Source of the DNA: CAZQYB01 sp964597535
Lineage (GTDB): Bacteria > Planctomycetota > Phycisphaerae > Sedimentisphaerales > Anaerobacaceae
DNA length: 5,349 nucleotides
Direction of reading: 5' to 3'
Assembly (NCBI GenBank): GCA_964597535.1
Contig: CAZQYB010000161.1
Location: 1 to 5,349 of the forward strand
Made by a program: the position numbers and the translations under genes. How positions within the stretch are numbered: position 1 is the stretch's first letter; every line of letters starts with the position of its first letter. The notes under the pieces were generated by a model. It searched no databases. It was not told where the DNA came from and worked only from the letters and a program-made list of their open reading frames with translations. Shown here in pieces: positions 1 to 4,760 of the stretch.

Positions 1-61
1 CATTGTAAGATAATACTGAAATATCTGTCGGATACGATTTTCTGTATATCGCTGACTCCAT
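1..61 (-). CDS. Possible start of an unidentified gene downstream of waaA (partial, cut by the window edge)
   Basis: An ATG at 61-59 opens a frame of 20 codons (MESAIYRKSYPTDISVLSYN) with no stop before the left edge. A purine-rich AGGGGA (plus-strand 72-77) lies 10 nt upstream, an acceptable though long Shine-Dalgarno spacing, and the frame begins only 31 nt after the waaA stop on the same strand, as expected for the next gene of an operon. I do not recognise the product: 20 residues are too few, and they do not look like the start of LpxK, a frequent waaA neighbour. An open run of this length can occur by chance. A 7-bp inverted repeat (35-41 with 65-71) could place the start codon in a hairpin loop. 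Confidence 0.35.
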   Translation of the reverse strand, partial: MESAIYRKSYPTDISVLSYN

Positions 62-92
62 ATTAAAATCGTCCCCTAACCAGGCTGCTGTC

Positions 93-1388
93 TTATAAAC
101 CGGCATTTAGGAATTTTGCGATTTGGTCTATGGTTTTTCGGGTTGCGCCCTGGTTTTTTCTGATTACCTCGCGGCCGTTTTGGGCAATTCGTTTGGCGAA
201 GTCCGGCTCAGTAAGACACTTCCGCATTGTTTCCAAAAGCTGGTTTCTGTCTTCAACCATAATTGCGCCCTCACCTTTAAGAAGTACGTCTACGGTTTGC
301 TTGAAATTCGAGGCGTGTGGGCCGAATATAGTGCACTTGCCCAGAGCAGCCGCTTCCATCATATCAGAGCCGCCCATCGGCACAAGCGACCGGCCAACGA
401 AAATAATAGTCGCAAGCGAATAGAATTTCCGCAAATCGCCCATAGTATCACCAAGAATAACAGACGATTTGTCAGACTTGCGCTCATCGGTATTCTTAAC
501 GGCGCTGTAGCGGACAAAATCGAAGCCGGCGTCGCCTATGACCTGGGCAACCTCGTCAAATCTTTCGGGCTTTCTGGGCACTATCACAAGCCGCAGGTCG
601 CTGAACTGTTCCAACTCCGTCAAATCTTTGAAAACGTTGAGGATGATTTTTTCTTCTCCCGGGCCGGTGCCGCCTGCAACCCACAATCTCCCGTCGCCGA
701 TATTAAGTTGTGCGGCCAAGGCATCAGCACCGTCGATTCGGTCCGTGATTTGAGCGGTGTCATATTTTAGCGAACCCGTAACAATTACTCTTTCGTCCGA
801 GACACCAATTCCTCTAAAACGCTGAGCGTACTCATCTGTCTGGGCAAGAACAAGACTGACGTTTTGGAATATTTTTTTGGCGATGGGCTTTATTTTGCTG
901 TACCTGGAAAAACTTTTGTCACTCATTCTGCCGTTGATTACCACGACCGGGACACCGAGCCGCCGAGCTATTTGAACAAGATTGGGCCAAACTTCCAATT
1001 CCATCAGCAGACAGATAGACGGCTGGATATTGCGGAAGGCGCGCTGCATTATCCAAGAGAAATCGAATGGAAAGTAAATAACCGTATGCTTAGCTCCGAA
1101 AAGAGTGTTCGCGCGTGCAAAGCCGGTGTCGGTGGTGGCGCTGATTACGATTTCAAAATCGCCGAATCTATTCTCAAGCCCTTCAACGAGGGTTTTAGCT
1201 GCATTAACCTCGCCGACACTTACGGCGTGGAGCCAGATACACTTTTTCGCAGGATATTTCCGAGTGATATTGCCAAGACGCTGGGCCCATCCGGTCCGAT
1301 AGCGTTTGTGCCTGAAGACCCGATATACAACCACCGGACTTATAGCAGCGGCAGCCAGCAAATACACAAAATCAATTATTATTTTCAT
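93..1388 (-). CDS. waaA: 3-deoxy-D-manno-octulosonic acid (KDO) transferase WaaA/KdtA
   Basis: WaaA, a family GT30 glycosyltransferase, transfers KDO from CMP-KDO to the lipid A precursor on the cytoplasmic face of the inner membrane, the first step of LPS core assembly. The 431 residues match the family length (about 425). Residues 2-22 are hydrophobic, the usual N-terminal anchor, followed by the basic stretch RHKRYRTGWAQRLG. The motif WLHAVSVGE puts the catalytic glutamate at E60, the same number as in E. coli WaaA. Further motifs are MELEVWPN (129-136), NGRMSDKSF (152-160), TGSLKYD (204-210), GTGPGEE (240-246), PRKPERF (271-277), GDTMGDL (313-319) and GPHASNF (356-362). The usual GGHNPLEPAA segment reads GGSDMMEAAA (339-348), keeping the glutamate (E345). 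The longest frame starts at a GTG at 1394, but GGAAG at 1396-1400 sits 7 nt from the ATG at 1388 and only 1 nt from the GTG, so I use the ATG. Confidence 0.93.
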   Translation of the reverse strand: MKIIIDFVYLLAAAAISPVVVYRVFRHKRYRTGWAQRLGNITRKYPAKKCIWLHAVSVGEVNAAKTLVEGLENRFGDFEIVISATTDTGFARANTLFGAKHTVIYFPFDFSWIMQRAFRNIQPSICLLMELEVWPNLVQIARRLGVPVVVINGRMSDKSFSRYSKIKPIAKKIFQNVSLVLAQTDEYAQRFRGIGVSDERVIVTGSLKYDTAQITDRIDGADALAAQLNIGDGRLWVAGGTGPGEEKIILNVFKDLTELEQFSDLRLVIVPRKPERFDEVAQVIGDAGFDFVRYSAVKNTDERKSDKSSVILGDTMGDLRKFYSLATIIFVGRSLVPMGGSDMMEAAALGKCTIFGPHASNFKQTVDVLLKGEGAIMVEDRNQLLETMRKCLTEPDFAKRIAQNGREVIRKNQGATRKTIDQIAKFLNAGL

Positions 1389-1395
1389 AAGCACA

Positions 1396-1400
1396 CTTCC
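1396..1400 (-). promoter_or_regulatory. Ribosome binding site that decides the waaA start
   Basis: GGAAG on the minus strand lies 7 nt before the ATG at 1388. The upstream in-frame GTG at 1394 would have a spacer of a single base, so ribosomes should start at the ATG. Confidence 0.7.
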
Positions 1401-1420
1401 ATCACAACGACAATCGCATA

Positions 1421-1449
1421 ATGATAATTTTAAGCGGTGTTTGTGTCAA
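1421..1449 (-). promoter_or_regulatory. Sigma-70-type promoter for waaA
   Basis: On the minus strand a perfect TTGACA -35 box (plus-strand 1444-1449) is followed after exactly 17 nt by TATCAT (1421-1426), five of six matches to the -10 consensus. Transcription would begin near 1414, leaving a leader of about 26 nt that carries the GGAAG site. This gives waaA a promoter separate from that of the protease-like gene upstream. The assignment rests on consensus match and position only. Confidence 0.6.
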
Positions 1450-1452
1450 ACA
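1438..1452. repeat. Inverted repeat covering the waaA -35 box (possible operator)
   Basis: TGTTTG-tgt-CAAACA is a perfect 6-bp inverted repeat with a 3-nt centre. It spans the whole -35 hexamer of the waaA promoter, where a repressor would block polymerase. It could instead form a weak hairpin at the end of the upstream protease-like transcript, but there is no T-run after it. No regulator family can be named from it. Confidence 0.35.
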
Positions 1453-1503
1453 AATGCTCGGCGTCCTACGTGATTGCTGTAAAATGAGAGCTGCTGAACA
1501 AGG

Positions 1504-3138
1504 TTAAGGTATGCTTTCCAGCCAGTGTTCAGACAGGATGGCGAAGTCGAGAAAGTCGATTTTTCCATCGGGATTCTGGAGAGGTGCCAGGTCTGCATTT
1601 AAGTTCCAGTTGTCACTTCTGGGGTTGAAGACGGCCAGCCAGGCGTCGGAAAGAGCCGCCAAGTCGCTATAATTGACGAGGCACTGGTAGCAGTCACCGG
1701 CGATGTCACCCGTGATGCTGCAGGCGGATTCGAATTCGAGTCTTGGGGTGTAGCCCTGCCCCATCATACCTCCTCCCTTGAAGACAAAGTTCAGGTCAAC
1801 GAAAAGGTTCATGCCGATGATGCCGTTGAGGTTTCCGCCTTCGGGCGCTGGGACATCGAGCATAACCACCGGTACATTGGTGTACTCGAGCCATTGGCCG
1901 GTAGCGGCAATATCGAGCGAATCGAGAAAAAATCCTGGCGCTATGGCAACCTGGCCCGTGACGTCCATAATGTCGACGGTGAAGTCCGGATTTTCGGTGT
2001 CAAGCTTAAGGCCGGCAGCGATAATTTGGCTGATGACGGTGACCTGGGCACCGGTGTCGAACATAAATTTGAACTGCGTTCCGCTTTCATTGCCGTCCGC
2101 CACATTGACCCAGGGCACAAAGTACAGACTTTGGCTGGACTGCGGCCCCCAAATCATAGATGGGTACACGGGTGTGCCCCATGGCTCCTCATCACAGGCT
2201 CCCAAAAGCTCGCAGGGAAAATATTGGACGGCCGAGACCTCGCTGGGGCGAAGTTCGAGATTGATACCGCTGGAATAGGACGGTACACAGGGGTCGGAAA
2301 GACCATAGAATTTGATATACGGCGAGTTGAAATCGTTGCCGTCGATGGTGACGGACAGTTGTTTGTTGTTGCAGAAAGCGGCACAGTAATAGACTGACAG
2401 AGACGTACCTGTAACGGTTGGGACGTTTGGTGAATCAATGGGGTCGCCGGCCAGGACGGAAACGTTGTATTCACCAATCATTTGTGAGTCATCAAGAAGC
2501 AGACCGTTCGGCTCGAGTATATCGAGTCCGGCAATAAAGATTGCCAGCGGGTCGGTAGTATAAGCAGTTACCGAGCCTATAACACCAGAAAGCTTCACGG
2601 GCAGAGATGTGACCAAACCATTGCCGTAGATGCCCGTTTTGACGGCAGCGTCGTAACTAATTAGAGTGGTGCTGGAACCGGTGTCGAAAATACCGATAGC
2701 ATAATCGGATTGTGGATTATCTGTGAGGTAGTCACCGACAACATCGGTCGAGGCATAGGCGTTAAAGTCCCCTCCTACGGTCTCATCTGTGACGGCCAGG
2801 ACAATCCAGGGCACGAAGCCTTCAAGAGGGGGTGAGTCAATGACGTTGGCGTAGACAAATTCAGTGCTTTTCTCGGCCAGCACCCCAAGGTTGTCGGAAC
2901 TGATTCTCTTTAGCCGAAGTTTGTGGGGGCATCGGATATGTTTTTTCAGCATGTTGGGAGGTCTGCCCTGCGGATAGCTGATGGCTTTTATTCGCGAGCC
3001 GCCGGTCATACGCCAATTTACTTCCCGCCGCTGCCAACCGGGTCGGTTTGCCTGAACGGACGAGGCACAAAACACGACCACAACAAACAGCAGAGGAAAG
3101 AACATTTTCAAATAAGGAAAGCCCTTGTTCTTTAACAT
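1504..3138 (-). CDS. Secreted two-lobed retropepsin-like (aspartic protease) protein with dockerin-like C-terminus
   Basis: The 544-residue product starts with a Sec signal peptide: basic residues up to K11, a hydrophobic core at 12-25, and a VQA cleavage site after A30. Two aspartic-protease active-site motifs follow: FDTGSS (151-156) and FDTGAQ (360-365). Each is preceded by an FVPW segment (108-111 and 340-343), and each lobe has an LDI strand further on (205-207 and 408-410), so the lobes look like copies of one clan AA domain. The second ends with LNGIIGMNLF (437-446), the hydrophobic-glycine motif that supports the active site. Residues 477-541 hold two EF-hand-like repeats, around GDIAGD...SDLAALSDAWL and PDGKIDFLDFAILSEHWL, resembling type I dockerin but with insertions in the loops. 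Known retropepsins dimerise to pair two DTG aspartates; here one chain supplies both, as in pepsin. Substrate unknown; likely exported or surface-held. AAAGGGG lies 10 nt before the ATG. Confidence 0.85.
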   Translation of the reverse strand: MLKNKGFPYLKMFFPLLFVVVVFCASSVQANRPGWQRREVNWRMTGGSRIKAISYPQGRPPNMLKKHIRCPHKLRLKRISSDNLGVLAEKSTEFVYANVIDSPPLEGFVPWIVLAVTDETVGGDFNAYASTDVVGDYLTDNPQSDYAIGIFDTGSSTTLISYDAAVKTGIYGNGLVTSLPVKLSGVIGSVTAYTTDPLAIFIAGLDILEPNGLLLDDSQMIGEYNVSVLAGDPIDSPNVPTVTGTSLSVYYCAAFCNNKQLSVTIDGNDFNSPYIKFYGLSDPCVPSYSSGINLELRPSEVSAVQYFPCELLGACDEEPWGTPVYPSMIWGPQSSQSLYFVPWVNVADGNESGTQFKFMFDTGAQVTVISQIIAAGLKLDTENPDFTVDIMDVTGQVAIAPGFFLDSLDIAATGQWLEYTNVPVVMLDVPAPEGGNLNGIIGMNLFVDLNFVFKGGGMMGQGYTPRLEFESACSITGDIAGDCYQCLVNYSDLAALSDAWLAVFNPRSDNWNLNADLAPLQNPDGKIDFLDFAILSEHWLESIP

Positions 3139-3173
3139 TCAGCCATCACCCCTTTCTGTACCACACACATACT

Positions 3174-3182
3174 ATTATACCA
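3174..3182 (-). promoter_or_regulatory. Extended -10 promoter for the protease-like gene
   Basis: On the minus strand TGG-TATAAT reads as an extended -10 element (TGn directly before a perfect TATAAT). No good -35 box lies 16-18 nt further upstream, which is typical of extended -10 promoters. The start point would be near 3167, giving a leader of about 29 nt with the AAAGGGG site. Confidence 0.5.
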
Positions 3183-3254
3183 TATAGCCCCAAAATCCGT
3201 ATGTACAAAATTACAATAAAATCGCGAGTAGCGCGGACACAACCGGTTATATTC

Positions 3255-3283
3255 TTGACTTATTCGCCTTTTTGGCGTAGTAG
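3255..3283 (+). promoter_or_regulatory. Possible promoter for tRNA-Arg and the RNase HII-like gene
   Basis: TTGACT (3255-3260) matches five of six -35 bases. Seventeen nt later comes TAGTAG (3278-3283), a weak -10 with three matches. The spacer holds a small palindrome, CGCC-TTTTT-GGCG (3265-3277). The placement 17 nt before the tRNA fits a tRNA promoter, but the poor -10 keeps confidence low. Confidence 0.33.
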
Positions 3284-3299
3284 ATAAGCGGATGTTTTG

Positions 3300-3373
3300 G
3301 TCCCCGTAGCTCAATTGGATAGAGCGTTGGCCTCCGGAGCCAGAGGTTGTGCGTTCGAGTCGCACCGGGGATA
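3300..3373 (+). tRNA. tRNA-Arg, anticodon CCG (reads CGG)
   Basis: The 74-nt sequence folds as a complete cloverleaf. Acceptor strands GTCCCCG (3300-3306) and CGGGGAT (3366-3372) pair with one G-U at the end; T8 and A9 follow. The D stem is GCTC/GAGC around a 9-nt loop with GG. The anticodon stem TTGGC/GCCAG encloses CTCCGGA, putting CCG at 3334-3336. The variable loop is five bases (AGGTT), and the T stem GTGCG/CGCAC encloses TTCGAGT. The discriminator base is A3373. CCA is not encoded (GTA follows), so it must be added by the nucleotidyltransferase. CCG, with purine-37 G, is an arginine isoacceptor for the codon CGG. Confidence 0.97.
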
Positions 3374-3437
3374 GTAAACAGCGGACAGGAACAAGTATAC
3401 GCTGTACGCCAGATGCCAACAGTAAAGGATTACGGGG

Positions 3438-4397
3438 ATGGCAGTTTTAGTAGGGATAGATGAAGCCGGTTTCGGGCCTATTTTGGGGCCTTTAGTCGTA
3501 TCATCCAGCACCTTCTCACTTCCACGTCATCTTATAAAAGCCGACCTCTGGCAGATTTTGCGAAAAAGCGTCGGCATCAGAAGAAAACAACTCGCCGGCC
3601 GGCTGCTCATCAGCGACAGCAAAAAGGCCTACAGTAAATCCATCGGAACCAAGTACCTGCAGCGAACGGTCCTGGCGTGCCTGAGATGCCTTTATAAAGA
3701 GCCCGCCAGTCTAACTGAACTACTGACGATGGTGTGTCCGGACTTCCTTGAGCGATTAGAGGTTTATCCCTGGTACAAAGAAGCCGACAGTTACGACATT
3801 TTAGCTGATAAAGCGGACATGGCAATTGCCTCGGCAGTGCTAAAAAACAACCTGGCCTCAAATGATATCGAATTGTTGACACTGCGCAGTTGCTGCCTGG
3901 ACGTGGCATATTACAATAAAATGATGGGCAGTGTAAAAAACAAGGCCCGCGTTCTTTTTACCGCTACCTCAAAACTTATAAAGAGAGCTTTTGACAATTT
4001 CACAGACGACGAATTGCAAATCGTTATTGACAGACAAGGCGGACGGGTCCACTATCGCAAAATCCTGCAGCAAATGTTTGCGGATATGGAATTGAAGATT
4101 CTCCATGAGAGCGCAGCGGCCAGCAGCTACGAATTAAAAGCCGGTGGCAAAAAGATGCGTTTGCATTTTGTGGTCGATGCCGATGAACACTTTTTGCCTG
4201 TGTCGTTAGCGTCAATGGTAAGCAAGTATCTGCGGGAACTTTTAGTTGACAATATAAACCGTTACTTTGCCCGTTTCGACACAGATTTAAGGCCTACCGC
4301 AGGTTACTGGAAAGACGGGCTCCGTTTTATCCAGGATTTGAAAACGAATCTGCCCCACGTCCAATTCAACAGCGAACAACTAATCCGCTGCCGATAG
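3438..4397 (+). CDS. RNase HII-like protein with a GFG in place of the GRG motif
   Basis: The N-terminus GIDEAGFGPILGPLVVSS (6-23) is the RNase HII/HIII signature, and ISDSKKAYS (58-66) matches the next family motif. Aligning by eye with E. coli RNase HII gives a full set of metal-binding acids: D8 and E9, D198 (in VIDRQGG) and D249, which is ten residues before the serine of SLASMVSK just as D126 is in E. coli. Thus the RNase H fold and two-metal chemistry are probably kept. Two features differ: arginine of GRG, which reads the ribonucleotide 2'-OH, is F12 here, and the protein has 319 residues against about 200, with the extra length mainly around 80-190. Activity on embedded ribonucleotides is therefore uncertain. 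AAAGGA (3424-3429) is 8 nt before the ATG. The gene starts 64 nt after tRNA-Arg with no clear terminator between (a 6-bp hairpin, 3378-3405, lacks a T-run), so the two may share a transcript. Confidence 0.85.
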   Translation: MAVLVGIDEAGFGPILGPLVVSSSTFSLPRHLIKADLWQILRKSVGIRRKQLAGRLLISDSKKAYSKSIGTKYLQRTVLACLRCLYKEPASLTELLTMVCPDFLERLEVYPWYKEADSYDILADKADMAIASAVLKNNLASNDIELLTLRSCCLDVAYYNKMMGSVKNKARVLFTATSKLIKRAFDNFTDDELQIVIDRQGGRVHYRKILQQMFADMELKILHESAAASSYELKAGGKKMRLHFVVDADEHFLPVSLASMVSKYLRELLVDNINRYFARFDTDLRPTAGYWKDGLRFIQDLKTNLPHVQFNSEQLIRCR

Positions 4398-4566
4398 GAC
4401 ATGCCCGGCCTGCTTTTCTTCATAAAATCTTTACCCCACTTCCTGCCTTTTTTTGATAAACCCCTCGCAGCGTCCCATAATAACATTCCAACATAACTGT
4501 CAGCAGTTCGCTTTGCACAAAACCATCCTCCCGGGGCGTGCCAACCCGCTCCAAAAACGATTTTTC
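4398..4566. other. Gene-free stretch after the RNase HII-like gene
   Basis: No convincing coding frame is present on either strand. Short minus-strand frames here overlap one another and lack a ribosome site; one would use a TTG start. There is a T-run (4447-4453), but I cannot find a stable GC-rich hairpin directly before it, so I do not call a terminator for the preceding gene. Confidence 0.5.
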
Positions 4567-4595
4567 TTGAATCTGAAAGGCAAAATCAGTAAAAT
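4567..4595 (+). promoter_or_regulatory. Probable promoter of the secretin-like gene
   Basis: TTGAAT (4567-4572, four of six -35 matches) and TAAAAT (4590-4595, five of six -10 matches) are separated by exactly 17 nt. The start would fall near 4602, about 20 nt before the structured leader begins and about 160 nt before the start codon. The position relative to that leader is the main support. Confidence 0.45.
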
Positions 4596-4620
4596 ATATT
4601 AGAGTCAATGTGGTTTTACA

Positions 4621-4735
4621 GAGCTTGAGGAGCGGTGTAAAAGCCTTTCCTGCCTGCGGATGAGGGAACTAAAGCTTTCGGCTTGCTCTTGCAGGTTAAG
4701 CGTGGATGGGGTCAGTTAACCACCGCTGCGGCTCA
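4621..4735 (+). ncRNA. Candidate structured leader RNA (possible riboswitch) of the secretin-like gene
   Basis: Folding by eye gives three helices. P1 pairs AGCGGTG (4631-4637) with CACCGCT (4721-4727), perfect over 7 bp, with a further 4 bp outside it (TGAG 4626-4629 with CTCA 4732-4735). P2 pairs CCTTTCC (4644-4650) with GGATGAGG (4658-4665), one bulged base, 7-nt loop. P3 pairs GCTT and GGCTTGC (4674-4677, 4680-4686) with GCAGGTTAAGC (4691-4701), 11 bp with three G-U pairs and a UCUU loop. The joining strands are TAAAAG, GAACTAAA and a long 3' segment (4702-4720). Competing pairings exist, as in switching leaders: AAGCC (4641-4645) with GGCTT (4680-4684), and GGTTAA (4694-4699) with TTAACC (4716-4721). 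The layout recalls the GEMM c-di-GMP-I class but is not a clear member. No covariation has been tested. Confidence 0.42.
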
Positions 4736-4760
4736 TAAATGGCAGGGCTGGGAGATTAGT

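Noticed and set aside
123..1421. Long plus-strand frames of up to 215 residues across waaA
   Set aside because: They lie antisense to a gene with clear family motifs throughout and show no domain pattern of their own.
1778..2477. Frames of 107 to 167 residues on both strands across the protease-like gene
   Set aside because: They are shadows of a gene with a signal peptide, two DTG motifs and calcium-binding repeats; their own translations are compositionally odd.
3241..3248. AACCGGTT palindrome between the divergent promoters
   Set aside because: An 8-bp palindrome is expected about once in 256 bases, and nothing else marks it as an operator.
3300..3440. tRNA gene as an integration site of a mobile element
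   Set aside because: No integrase and no second copy of the tRNA 3' end are visible; the adjacent gene is a housekeeping-type enzyme.
3132..3511. Two overlapping minus-strand frames of 95 and 66 residues
   Set aside because: Both run antisense through the tRNA-Arg gene; peptides of the type 'RLERTTSGSGGQRS' and 'CDSNAQPLAPEA' are well-known false calls made from tRNA antisense strands.
4447..4453. T-run as a terminator for the RNase HII-like gene
   Set aside because: I could find no stable hairpin directly upstream of it on the plus strand.
4304..4608. Two overlapping minus-strand frames of 60 and 62 residues after the RNase HII-like gene
   Set aside because: They overlap each other in different frames, one overlaps the RNase HII-like coding region, the other uses a TTG start without a ribosome site, and neither product shows a recognisable motif.
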